Part shown: in pieces, positions 1-9,343 of the stretch
How the letters are laid out: each line of letters begins with the position of its first letter
Numbering within the stretch: position 1 is the stretch's first letter
Assembly: GCA_021793295.1 (NCBI GenBank)
Contig: JAJYTA010000026.1
Coordinates: forward strand, 1 to 36,277
Origin: Actinomycetes bacterium
GTDB lineage: Bacteria > Actinomycetota > Actinomycetes > Jiangellales > Jiangellaceae
DNA length: 36,277 bases
Direction: 5' to 3'
Notes under the pieces: model-generated
What the model was told of the DNA's origin: nothing
Database searches by the model: none
What the model saw: the letters and a program-made list of their open reading frames with translations, nothing else
Position numbers and translations under genes: made by a program

Positions 1-900
1 CGATCGGTGCCGATGGCGACCACGCTGGACGGGATCGAGCAGGTGCTCGACGCCGAACGGGACTCCGGCCGGGTCTACATGATGATGGAGACGATGGTGT
101 TCGGCCGCGCGTTCTTCTACGTCAAAGACCTGATCGACATCGGGCGGCTCGGGCCGTTGACCCTGATGCGCGGCGACCACATCCAGAACCTGGACGGCTA
201 TCCCAGCTACTGGCGCGGGTTCCCGCCGCTGAACTACGCCACGCACATCGTCTCCCCGCTGCTGGCGCTGGCTGACGCGCGGGTGGAGAAGGTCGCCGCA
301 CGGGGGAGCGGCATCCTCACCGAGGAGCGTCGTGGCGACTTCTCCAATCCGTTCCCGGCTGAGACCGGGCTGTTCGCCCTGGACCGGGACGGGCTCACCG
401 CCGAGGTCACGGTGTCGTTCTTCCAGACCGCGCGGTCGTACTACGAAGGGTTCTCCGTGTTCGGACACGACATGGGGGTGGAATGGCCGATGCTCGACGA
501 GGAGGACGGGCTCACCGTCTACTCCCTCGAGCCCGTCCAGGCGAACTGGAGCCGGCCGGCGCGGGCGCAGACGGTGCACCCGCCGGATCGAACACAGGTG
601 CTGCCGGCAGAGCTGCGCAGGTTCACCCGGCCGAGTGAGTACGATCCCGGCGACGGTCGGCCGGTGGTGCGCGTGGGCGCGGCTCACGGGGGCTCGCATC
701 CCCACTTGGCCCACGAGTTCGTCAGCGCTGCGGTGGCGGACCGGCCCGCGCTGGTCGACGGCGTGACGGCGGCGACGTGGACGGCCCCGGGCATCTGCGG
801 GCACGCCTCGGCCATGGCGGACGGCGCGTGGACGTCGGTGCCTGGATTCGGCACACCGCATCGGTTGCTCGACTCGCCGCCAGGCGCTGCCGCCCGATGA
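1..900 (+). CDS. Gfo/Idh/MocA-family oxidoreductase, C-terminal part (5' end cut by window)
   Basis: The reading frame is open from the first base, so the gene begins outside the window. What remains (about 300 codons) starts near the conserved 'P-MATT' strand that follows the NAD(P)-binding Rossmann fold in this family; the catalytic EKP-type lysine position would lie at or just before the edge, where the visible residues read SVPMATT. The rest looks like the alpha/beta C-terminal domain: a G-x-L-G-P-L-T strand, then a YWRGFPPLNYATHIVSP segment holding the family's usual C-terminal histidine region. Family members oxidise or reduce sugars, inositols and related polyols; the substrate cannot be read here. 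The stop overlaps the thiolase start (ATGA), so the two are probably co-transcribed. The family call is from sequence resemblance; the function is only general. Confidence 0.8.
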   Translation, partial: RSVPMATTLDGIEQVLDAERDSGRVYMMMETMVFGRAFFYVKDLIDIGRLGPLTLMRGDHIQNLDGYPSYWRGFPPLNYATHIVSPLLALADARVEKVAARGSGILTEERRGDFSNPFPAETGLFALDRDGLTAEVTVSFFQTARSYYEGFSVFGHDMGVEWPMLDEEDGLTVYSLEPVQANWSRPARAQTVHPPDRTQVLPAELRRFTRPSEYDPGDGRPVVRVGAAHGGSHPHLAHEFVSAAVADRPALVDGVTAATWTAPGICGHASAMADGAWTSVPGFGTPHRLLDSPPGAAAR

Positions 901-2048
901 CCGTCCCGGTCCTGCTCGATGCCGCCCGGACGCCGTTCGGCCGCTTCGGCGGCAGCCTTCGGCAGTGGTCCACCCGTGAGCTGCTGGCTCGCCCGATCCG
1001 GGCCTTGCTCGAGCGGCACGCGCGACTGCCGACACCGGACGGCGTGCTGCTCGGCCAGGTGTTGCAGGCCGGGCACGGCCAGAACCCCGCACGGCTGGCC
1101 GCAGCGGCCGGTGGGCTGTCCTGGACGGTGCCGGCGGTCACCGTGAACAACGTCTGCCTGGCCGGGTTGGCGACCGTGGCCGAGGCGAGCCGGCGGATCC
1201 GGCTCGGTGAGGGCGAGGTCTACGTGGTCGGCGGTGGCGATTCGATGACGCGGGCCGCTCACGCGGGGCTGCTCCGCGGTGATCACGGCGCATCGGTGGG
1301 ACTGGTCGACACGCTCGTCGTCGACGGTCTCCGGTGTGGGCTGACCGGACAGGGGATGGGCGAGCTCTCCGAGGAAGCCAACGCCGGGCTCGGTGTGAGC
1401 CGGGCGGTGCAGGACGAGATCGCCGCGCGCAGCCAGCAGCGTGCCGCAGCGGCCAGTCGCAGCGGATGGTTCGCTGACGAGATCGTCGCCTTCGACGCGT
1501 TGCGCTGCGATGAGGGGATCCGGCCCGAGACCAGCATCGACGCCCTGGCTCAGCTGCGTCCGGCCTTCAGCCCCGACGGCACGATCACCGCCGGGAACGC
1601 CTCGCAGCTGAGCGACGGAGCCTCGGTGGGGATCCTCACCTCGTCGAACGTGGCCGACCGCCTCGGCGTGACTCCGCTGGCCCGGGTGGTGGCTTGCGCC
1701 GAAGTGGCGGGGCCGGACCACACGCTGCATCTCAAACCGGCCGCGGCCGTGCGGGCCGGGTGCGAACACGCTGGACTCGCTGTCAGCGACATCGACCTGT
1801 TCGAGATCAACGAGGCTTTCGCCGGTGTGGTCGCCGCCAGCATCGACGAGCTGAGTCTGCCCATGGACGTGGTCAACGTGAACGGTGGCGCCATCGCCCT
1901 GGGGCATCCGCTCGCCGGGACCGGGCTGCGGCTCGTGCACACACTGGCCCGCGAACTCCGCCGCCGGGGGCAGCGTCATGGTGTGGCCGCGTTGTGCGGT
2001 GGCGGTGGACAGGGAATGGCCGTGGTCATCGAGGTCACGCCCGGGTAG
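897..2048 (+). CDS. Thiolase family protein (acetyl-CoA acetyltransferase-like)
   Basis: A 383-residue protein of usual thiolase length. The start is the ATG overlapping the upstream stop (ATGA), giving [19 protein letters not shown], a normal thiolase N-terminus; a longer frame upstream lacks family features. The nucleophilic cysteine is C87 in VNNVCLAG, the N-E-A-F-A motif is present, the GHP histidine is H337 (GHPLAGTG) and the second active-site cysteine is C367 in CGGGGQG. All catalytic residues are therefore in place. Thiolases condense two acyl-CoA molecules or cleave 3-ketoacyl-CoA in the cytosol. GHPLAGTG departs slightly from the commoner GHPxGxSG, so substrate preference is open. 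Pairing with an oxidoreductase of the Gfo/Idh/MocA family is unusual and hints at a catabolic operon that ends here, just before the shikimate genes. Confidence 0.88.
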   Translation: MTVPVLLDAARTPFGRFGGSLRQWSTRELLARPIRALLERHARLPTPDGVLLGQVLQAGHGQNPARLAAAAGGLSWTVPAVTVNNVCLAGLATVAEASRRIRLGEGEVYVVGGGDSMTRAAHAGLLRGDHGASVGLVDTLVVDGLRCGLTGQGMGELSEEANAGLGVSRAVQDEIAARSQQRAAAASRSGWFADEIVAFDALRCDEGIRPETSIDALAQLRPAFSPDGTITAGNASQLSDGASVGILTSSNVADRLGVTPLARVVACAEVAGPDHTLHLKPAAAVRAGCEHAGLAVSDIDLFEINEAFAGVVAASIDELSLPMDVVNVNGGAIALGHPLAGTGLRLVHTLARELRRRGQRHGVAALCGGGGQGMAVVIEVTPG

Positions 2049-2107
2049 CGACCGGGTACGGCGGAGGGATGTCAACGCCGCGGTGCGGTCGTGGGAGGAT
2101 TCGTGAC

Positions 2108-3303
2108 ATGCTCAGATGGCTCACGGCGGGGGAGTCGCACGGCCCCGCGCTCGTCGCGATTCTCGAGGGACTGCCGGCTGACGTCCAGGTCACCACGGCC
2201 GACGTCGCCGCTGCGTTGGCACGGCGCCGCCTCGGATACGGCCGCGGCGCCCGCATGAAGTTCGAGGCCGACGAGGTCACGTTCGTCGGTGGCGTCCGCC
2301 ACGGCCGGACCATGGGCGGGCCGGTGGCGGTACAGGTCGCCAACACCGAATGGCCCAAGTGGGAGCAGGTCATGGCGGCGGACCCGGTCGACCCGGGTGA
2401 GCTGGAGGGGCTTGCGCGCAACGCGCCGCTCACCCGGCCCCGTCCCGGGCACGCGGACCTGGCCGGTATGCAGAAGTACGGCTTCGACGAAGCCCGGCCC
2501 GTGCTCGAGCGGGCCAGCGCCCGAGAGACCGCCGCACGCGTGGCGTTGGGCTGCGTCGCCGCGGCCTTCCTGCAGCAGGCCTACGGGGTGCGCCTGGTCA
2601 GCCACACGGTGGAACTGGGCACGGTGGCGGTTCCGGCCGGCTCGCCAGTGCCCGGCCCTGACGACGTCGAATACCTCGATGCCGACCCGCTGCGCTGCTT
2701 CGACGCCGATACCAGCGCGGCGATGGTCGCCGAGGTCGATGCCGCCCGCCGCGACGGCGACACCCTCGGTGGCGTCGTGGAGGTCGTCGTGCACGGCCTG
2801 CCTCCGGGCATCGGCAGCTACGTGCACGGCGATCGCAAGCTGGATGCGCGCCTGGCCGGTGCGTTGATGGGCATTCAGGCGATCAAAGCTGTGGCGGTCG
2901 GCGACGGCTTCGAGCTGGCGCGTTCCCGGGGTTCTGCGGCGCAGGACGAGATCGAACCGGCCGACGACGGCGGCGTACGGCGCACGTCGGGGCGCTCCGG
3001 TGGCATCGAGGGCGGCATGTCCACGGGCGAGACCCTGCGCGTGCGTGCCGCGATGAAACCGATCTCGACCGTTCCCCGGGCGTTGCGCACCATCGACACC
3101 AGCACCGGTGAGCCGGCCCGGGCACACCACCAACGCTCGGACGTGTGTGCCGTTCCCGCGGCGGGAGTCGTCGCCGAGGCGATGACGGCACTCGTGGTGG
3201 CCGAACTGGCGCTGGAGAAGTTCGGCGGCGACTCGGTGACCGAGACCGCGCGCAACGCCCAGGCGTACGTGGACTCGATCCCGTCGCATCTGGCGGTGCG
3301 CTG

Positions 3304-3304
<1 letters not shown>
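2108..3304 (+). CDS. aroC: Chorismate synthase
   Basis: Converts 5-enolpyruvylshikimate-3-phosphate to chorismate, using reduced FMN, as the last shikimate-pathway step. The protein has 398 residues, normal for the family. The start [15 protein letters not shown] carries the GESHG signature at residues 8-12; it is preceded by GGGAGG at 2093-2098 with a 9-nt spacer. Further family marks are the RPGHAD segment near residue 115, the RASARETA segment and the long conserved [14 protein letters not shown] loop near residue 300, which binds FMN and substrate. The stop overlaps the aroK start (TGATG), so aroC-aroK-aroB are translationally coupled. No gene for shikimate dehydrogenase is in the window. 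Confidence 0.97.
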
Positions 3305-4918
<1,614 letters not shown>

Positions 4919-4927
4919 GGTCACGTC

Positions 4928-5362
4928 GTGACGAAGCAGGTGCTGGTGGTCAACGGGCCGAATCTGGGCCGGCTGGGCTCGCGAGAACCCGATGTGTACG
5001 GCGACACGTCCTACGAGGCGCTCGCGCAGCGATGCCGGGCGACCGGCGCGGAGCTGGGCCTGGAGGTCGACGTACGCCAGAGCGACGACGAGGCCGAACT
5101 GGTGGCCTGGTTGCACGACGCCGCCGACGCCGCCGAGCCGGTGATCCTCAACCCAGCGGCGTTCACGCACTACTCGTATGCGCTGCGGGACGCGTGCGCG
5201 CAGCTGCGGGCGCCACTGATCGAGGTGCACATCTCCAATCCCGCGGCCCGTGAGACGTTCCGGCACACGAGCGTCGTGGCCGGCGTCGCCACGGGAACCA
5301 TCGCGGGGTTCGGCCTGAACTCGTACGACCTCGCCCTACGCGCGGTCGCTGCCCTGGTGTGA
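4928..5362 (+). CDS. aroQ: Type II 3-dehydroquinate dehydratase
   Basis: Dehydrates 3-dehydroquinate to 3-dehydroshikimate by the anti-type (type II) mechanism; these enzymes are dodecamers. It has 144 residues, as is usual. The N-terminus carries [17 protein letters not shown] with the catalytic tyrosine at Y24 and the mobile-loop arginine at R19. The second signature, [11 protein letters not shown], places the catalytic histidine at H101. The GTG start is 9 nt after the aroB stop and has no Shine-Dalgarno, so translation may be coupled or leaderless. With aroC, aroK and aroB it makes a partial shikimate cluster. Confidence 0.95.
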   Translation: MTKQVLVVNGPNLGRLGSREPDVYGDTSYEALAQRCRATGAELGLEVDVRQSDDEAELVAWLHDAADAAEPVILNPAAFTHYSYALRDACAQLRAPLIEVHISNPAARETFRHTSVVAGVATGTIAGFGLNSYDLALRAVAALV

Positions 5363-5397
5363 ATGCCCGCGGCCGTCAGCCGGCGTGGCCTGGTGCC

Positions 5398-5880
5398 TCA
5401 CAAGGCGTCGAGGAAGCGTCGCGCATCGCGGTTGTTCATGCCGGTGCGCTCCCTCAGCAGCCTGATGGCGGCCGTACGGCGCAACCGGTCCTGCACGACG
5501 AGCCGGCGCAGCGTGGTCAACAGCTCGGCGTCGACCGGTGCCCGGCGGGTCGGCTCGGCTGTCGCTGCGGTGCTGGTGGGTTCTGGCTCGGGGAAGACTT
5601 GCCCCGTCTGGAGCGCATACACGACGGCGGTAGCCTGCGTGGTGGGCAGACCGGCTTCCTTGTGCAAACGCTTGGCAGCCTGTTCGGGGTTGCCCCGCGA
5701 GGCGGTGTCACGCACCGCCTCTTGGAGTTCACGGCTGATCCGGACGCCGGCGGGGGGCGTCGGGGGAGAGGAAAAGGTGGGCACATTCCGGCTTGACGGG
5801 CCGCTACGAATGACCACGTAGCTCATGACGAGGGCCAGGATGACGGTGACGATCAGGCCGAATATGAGCATGATCAACAT
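5398..5880 (-). CDS. Membrane-anchored protein with two L7/L12 C-terminal-like modules
   Basis: A 160-residue protein of unknown function. Residues 2-25 are one hydrophobic segment (MLIMLIFGLIVTVILALV) with no charge before it, so the bulk is either cytosolic or external; its orientation cannot be settled. A proline/serine-rich linker follows. Residues 50-92 and 118-160 look like two copies of one small helical unit: L-x-x-x-V-R, about 15 residues, A-(A/I)-(K/R)-x-L-(H/R), then G-(L/M) and a short helix. The second resembles the C-terminal domain of ribosomal protein L7/L12 (AIRLLRERTGMNNRDARRFLDAL region, compare the AIKxVRexTGLgLkEAK pattern). It runs opposite to the aro and pepQ genes. The L7/L12 likeness is my inference from pattern. 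Confidence 0.65.
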   Translation of the reverse strand: MLIMLIFGLIVTVILALVMSYVVIRSGPSSRNVPTFSSPPTPPAGVRISRELQEAVRDTASRGNPEQAAKRLHKEAGLPTTQATAVVYALQTGQVFPEPEPTSTAATAEPTRRAPVDAELLTTLRRLVVQDRLRRTAAIRLLRERTGMNNRDARRFLDAL

Positions 5881-5971
5881 GCTAAAGGCCCAGTGAAAAC
5901 CTGCGAAGTGGCAGTCTCAGTTAATGGAATGGGCCGGTGATTTAGCTGGTCACAGCAATAGGAGGCCGAAG

Positions 5972-7081
5972 TTGCCCGAGATTCACGTCGACCGTCGCGC
6001 TCGACTAGCGGAACTTCTGACTTATGACAAGTTGGATGCTGCGTTAGTCACTAACCTTACTAATGTACATTACTTGACCGGGCTCGCCAGTAGTAACGCC
6101 GCATTGCTTCTCACCGCTGACGGCGCAGCCACGCTGGCGACCGACGGCCGGTACGCCACCGCTGCCGCCGATGTCGCAGCAGACGTGGAACTCGTCATCG
6201 AGCGGCATGTGGCGCCCGCGCTGGCCGTGCGAGCCGCCGTCGGCACGACGGCCGCGCGCCTGGGCGTCGAGGAGCACCACCTCACCCTCGAATCATGGAA
6301 GTCGATCCGTCGAGCGCTGGACGAGGCGGACGGCTCGACCGAACTCGTCGACCTCGGCCGCGCCGTAGAGAAGCTGCGCACCACGAAGGACGACACCGAG
6401 ATCGAGGCGCTGACCGAGGCGTGTGCCATCTCCTGCCGTGCGCTCGAAGACCTCTACGCCGCAGGCCGGTTCGTCGGCCGGACCGAGAAGGAGGTTGCGC
6501 TCGACCTCGAGCGGCGAATGTACGCGCACGGCGCCGACGGCATCGCCTTCGAGACCATCGTCGCTGCCGGCGAGAACAGTGCGATTCCGCATCACCGCCC
6601 GGTGGACCGGCAGATCGCCAAGGGCGATCTGCTGAAGATCGACTTCGGGGCGATCTACCGCGGTTACCACGCCGACTGCACCCGTACGTCCGTGGTGGCC
6701 GCCGAGCCGGCCGACTGGCAGCGCGAGATCTACGACATCGTGCAGGCCGCTCAGCGGGCGGGGAGACAGGCGCTGGTCGTGGGCGAAGACTGCCTTGGCG
6801 TGGACACCGCGAGCAGGTCGGTCATCGACGCTGGCGGCTACGCTGACCAGTTCGGTCACGGCACCGGCCACGGTGTAGGGTTGCAGGTGCACGAAGCGCC
6901 GACGCTCGGGTACTCGGCGACGGGTACACTGGCCGACCGCATGACCGTGACCGTCGAACCCGGTATCTACCTACCAGGGCGTGGCGGAGTCCGGATCGAG
7001 GACACCCTGGTGGTCCGTGCCGCTGGAGTGCCCGACCTGCTCACACCGACAACCAAGGACCTGCTCGTCCTGGACGCGTGA
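5972..7081 (+). CDS. Xaa-Pro peptidase, M24B family
   Basis: A cytosolic dinuclear-metal aminopeptidase or dipeptidase acting on peptides with proline in second position. The TTG at 5972 is preferred because AGGAGG ends 6 nt before it (5960-5965); an ATG at 5924 would add 16 unconserved residues. Length is then 369. The N-terminal creatinase-like domain covers about residues 1-125. The pita-bread domain supplies the metal ligands D224, D235, H300 (GHGTGHGVG), E329 (VEPGIYLPG) and E343. It sits just before efp, a common actinobacterial order. The first ~50 codons and the upstream 90 bp are much richer in A and T than the rest, with several rare codons including TTA at codon 25 (6044-6046). Confidence 0.93.
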   Translation: MPEIHVDRRARLAELLTYDKLDAALVTNLTNVHYLTGLASSNAALLLTADGAATLATDGRYATAAADVAADVELVIERHVAPALAVRAAVGTTAARLGVEEHHLTLESWKSIRRALDEADGSTELVDLGRAVEKLRTTKDDTEIEALTEACAISCRALEDLYAAGRFVGRTEKEVALDLERRMYAHGADGIAFETIVAAGENSAIPHHRPVDRQIAKGDLLKIDFGAIYRGYHADCTRTSVVAAEPADWQREIYDIVQAAQRAGRQALVVGEDCLGVDTASRSVIDAGGYADQFGHGTGHGVGLQVHEAPTLGYSATGTLADRMTVTVEPGIYLPGRGGVRIEDTLVVRAAGVPDLLTPTTKDLLVLDA

Positions 7082-7159
7082 CGTCGGCACGCGGGCTCGT
7101 CAGCCCGGGTGTGCTGCACGCGATCAGGCGGCACCGACGAGGAAAAGGCAACTCACGAC

Positions 7160-7720
7160 GTGGCGACGACGAACGACCTGAAGAACGGCATGGTGCTCAA
7201 CCTTGACGGCCAGCTCTGGAGCGTCGTGGAGTTCCAGCACGTCAAGCCCGGTAAGGGCGGCGCGTTCGTACGCACGAAGCTGAAGAACGTCGTCTCGGGC
7301 AAGGTCGTGGACAAGACGTTCAACGCCGGCGTCAAGGTCGACACGGCCAATGTCGACCGGCGCGAGATGACGTACCTGTACCGCGACGGCGACGAGTTCG
7401 TGTTCATGGACACCGAGACCTTCGACCAGATCAACGTGTCCGCCGCGACCGTCGGCGACGCCGCGAACTTCATGCTCGAGAACCAGACCGCCACGGTGGG
7501 CATGCACGAGGGGACTCCTCTGTTCGTCGAGCTTCCCGCCTCGGTCGTCCTGGCCATCGAATACACCGAGCCCGGCCTGCAGGGCGACCGCTCCACCGGT
7601 GGCAGCAAGCCGGCCACGCTCGAGACCGGGCACGTGGTGCAGGTCCCGCTGTTCATCACCACGGGCGAGAAGGTCAAGGTCGACACCCGCGACGGGTCCT
7701 ACCTCGGTCGCGCCGGCTGA
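7160..7720 (+). CDS. efp: Elongation factor P
   Basis: Helps the ribosome through polyproline stretches by binding between the P and E sites. The protein has 186 residues, three beta-barrel domains expected. The start [18 protein letters not shown] is typical of actinobacterial EF-P; it is a GTG with a purine-rich GGAAAAGG about 11 nt upstream. The domain I loop [12 protein letters not shown] has the functional lysine at K32; in actinobacteria this lysine is known to work without the beta-lysyl modification of E. coli, and no modification genes are seen here. It lies between pepQ and nusB, a conserved arrangement. Confidence 0.97.
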   Translation: MATTNDLKNGMVLNLDGQLWSVVEFQHVKPGKGGAFVRTKLKNVVSGKVVDKTFNAGVKVDTANVDRREMTYLYRDGDEFVFMDTETFDQINVSAATVGDAANFMLENQTATVGMHEGTPLFVELPASVVLAIEYTEPGLQGDRSTGGSKPATLETGHVVQVPLFITTGEKVKVDTRDGSYLGRAG

Positions 7721-7734
7721 CGGGCCGGAAGACC

Positions 7735-8145
7735 ATGCCTGCTCGTACCCGTGCCCGTAAGCGAGCTCTGGACATCCTGTACGAGTCCGACCTGCGCGGC
7801 CTCGGCCGCGGGGCCACGCTCGCCCATCGGATGACCACGGCCGATCCACCGCTGAACGAGTACACCGTGACGCTGGTCGAAGGGGTCATCGCGCACGGCG
7901 AGCGCATCGACGAGCTGATCTCGACCTACGCCGAAGGCTGGACGCTCGAGCGGATGCCCGCGATCGACCGCAACATCCTGCGTCTCGGCGTCTACGAAGT
8001 TCTCTATCGCGACGACGTCCCCGATCCGGTCGCGCTCGACGAGGCGGTCTCGCTCGCGCGCGAGCTGTCCACCGAGCAGTCGCCCACGTTCGTCAACGGG
8101 TTGCTCGGGCGGATCGTGAAACTCAAGCCCAGTCTCAGCGGCTGA
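7735..8145 (+). CDS. nusB: Transcription antitermination factor NusB
   Basis: An RNA-binding all-helical protein that joins NusE (S10) on boxA RNA to allow antitermination in rRNA operons. It is 136 residues. The N-terminal arginine-rich helix (MPARTRARKRALDILYESD) contacts RNA; the C-terminal half has IDRNILRLGVYEVLYR and the VNGLLGRI end, both NusB signatures. The gene begins 14 nt after efp, so the two probably share a transcript. The next gene converges from the other strand. Confidence 0.95.
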   Translation: MPARTRARKRALDILYESDLRGLGRGATLAHRMTTADPPLNEYTVTLVEGVIAHGERIDELISTYAEGWTLERMPAIDRNILRLGVYEVLYRDDVPDPVALDEAVSLARELSTEQSPTFVNGLLGRIVKLKPSLSG

Positions 8146-8172
8146 AGCTGGGCGTGTTGGTAGTCGGGCCGG

Positions 8173-9192
8173 TCACGATCGGCGGGCCCGGTTGGCGATG
8201 TTGTCGAAGATCTTGCCGCCGGTCTCGGCGACGCTGTTCGCGACGTCGCGCAGCGTGCTGATCAGGGGGTCGGCGGTTCGGCTCCACGATTCCTGATACG
8301 ACTTCGCGGCGTTGCGGACCTCGTCGGAGATCGAGGCGTCGCGGTCGTCGGAGCGCCGAGGGTAGTCGCCGGCGAGAATGCGGCTGTACTCGCCGGAACC
8401 CGCCCAGCGATCGAGTTCGTCCAAGCGGATGACGGCGTGCGGGTGGGTGCGACCCATGAGGCTGAGCAGCTTGATCACCCCGTCGCGGGCATCCTCGGCC
8501 GCATCGTAGTCGCGCGCCTGCTCCTTGAACGCCGCCACGCTCATCTCGCCCAGGCGGGAGCCGCCGGCCAGCTTCATCAGCGCTCGCTTGGATGCCTCCG
8601 GATCCTGGGAGGCCAACAGCCCGGCGCGGTCACACGACAACTCCGACTTGCGGTGCCATTCCTCCAGCGCCAGGACGATGGCACGCAGGCCCATGTAGCC
8701 CAGCGGAATCCACGCCACCCGCAGGGCCAGACTGGTGAGCGCGAGGAGCAGGGTCCGGTAGACGGCATGACCGGACAGAATGTGCCCGACCTCGTGGCCG
8801 ATGGTGAACCGGCGTTCCTCGGCGTCGAGAAGGTCGAAGAGCCCGGTACTGATGACGATGAACGGCCGGTCGGAGCCGATCGCCATCGCTCGCGGGTAGG
8901 GGTCGGCGACCACGTAGAGCTCCGGCGTCTCGGGCAAGTCCAGGATGTGCGCGGCGTCGACGACGTCCTGGTGCACGTCGCGGAACTGCTGCTCGCCCAC
9001 GCGGACCGAGCCTGCGAGGAAGTGCAGGCGCAGACTGCGTTCGTTGAACAGCCCGGACATCTTCTTCAGCACCGTGTCGAACCCGCGCAGCGACCGCAGC
9101 GCCACCAGGGCGCCGCGGTCGGCTGGGTGTTCGTACGCCCGGGCGCTGATGCCGGGGAATCGGGTACGGCTGCGGTCGGGCTCGGTCGTCAT
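8173..9192 (-). CDS. M48-family metalloprotease (HtpX/Ste24-like)
   Basis: A 339-residue zinc metallopeptidase. The HEVGH motif (residues 133-137) supplies two zinc histidines and the catalytic glutamate, and E184 in SELSCDRAG is the third ligand. Hydrophobic stretches at about residues 145-178 could form one or two membrane helices between the motifs, as in other M48 proteins. The C-terminal 100 residues are polar and charged and lack recognisable features. M48 enzymes often degrade misfolded membrane proteins; that role is plausible here but not shown. The gene is a single unit convergent with nusB. A TACGAT hexamer lies 6 nt before its ATG, suggesting leaderless transcription, and there is no Shine-Dalgarno. 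Confidence 0.88.
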   Translation of the reverse strand: MTTEPDRSRTRFPGISARAYEHPADRGALVALRSLRGFDTVLKKMSGLFNERSLRLHFLAGSVRVGEQQFRDVHQDVVDAAHILDLPETPELYVVADPYPRAMAIGSDRPFIVISTGLFDLLDAEERRFTIGHEVGHILSGHAVYRTLLLALTSLALRVAWIPLGYMGLRAIVLALEEWHRKSELSCDRAGLLASQDPEASKRALMKLAGGSRLGEMSVAAFKEQARDYDAAEDARDGVIKLLSLMGRTHPHAVIRLDELDRWAGSGEYSRILAGDYPRRSDDRDASISDEVRNAAKSYQESWSRTADPLISTLRDVANSVAETGGKIFDNIANRARRS

Positions 9193-9198
9193 GGCGTC

Positions 9199-9204
9199 AT
9201 CGTA
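9199..9204 (-). promoter_or_regulatory. Candidate leaderless -10 box for the M48 protease
   Basis: On the minus strand TACGAT is followed by six bases (gacgcc) and the ATG. This matches the TANNNT-N6-start pattern of leaderless actinobacterial genes. The -35 region is weak (TTCGAG-like at best). Confidence 0.4.
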
Positions 9205-9250
9205 GGCGCGAGCCGCCGGTCAGCTCGAACGTCGAGGCGACCGGTTTCAC

Positions 9251-9330
9251 GCACCACCAGGCGTTGTGCTGCACCACCAGGCGTGTACGGGTGGTGCAGC
9301 AGGCAATCGCCAAGTGAACATGATCATTTG
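9251..9330. repeat. Intergenic repeat copy A with tandem GCACCACCAGGCGT and TGAACATGATCATTTG
   Basis: GCACCACCAGGCGT occurs twice in tandem at a 20-bp interval (from 9251 and from 9271). At 9315-9330 stands TGAACATGATCATTTG, which is repeated base for base at 35350-35365, where GCACCACCAG is also found nearby (35286). The 18-base blocks running from GGCA into TGAAC match at 12 of 18 positions without gaps in the two places. This looks like two decayed copies of one dispersed intergenic element. Confidence 0.65.
9268..9300 (-). terminator. Perfect 11-bp hairpin downstream of the subtilase gene
   Basis: GCTGCACCACC (9268-9278) and GGTGGTGCAGC (9290-9300) are exact inverted repeats around an 11-nt loop. 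The hairpin lies 44 bp past the subtilase stop and before the M48 promoter, so it could end subtilase transcripts. No T-run follows on the minus strand, so it may work as a 3'-end stabiliser or simply be part of the repeat element. Confidence 0.4.
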
Positions 9331-9343
9331 GAAGCTGTTCGGG

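Noticed and set aside
684-2075. A long antisense frame over the thiolase gene
   Set aside because: Same cause: GC-rich shadow of a well-supported gene with intact catalytic residues.
2072-3289. Antisense frame of 405 codons over aroC
   Set aside because: Composition is that of a shadow frame, and aroC is certain on the other strand.
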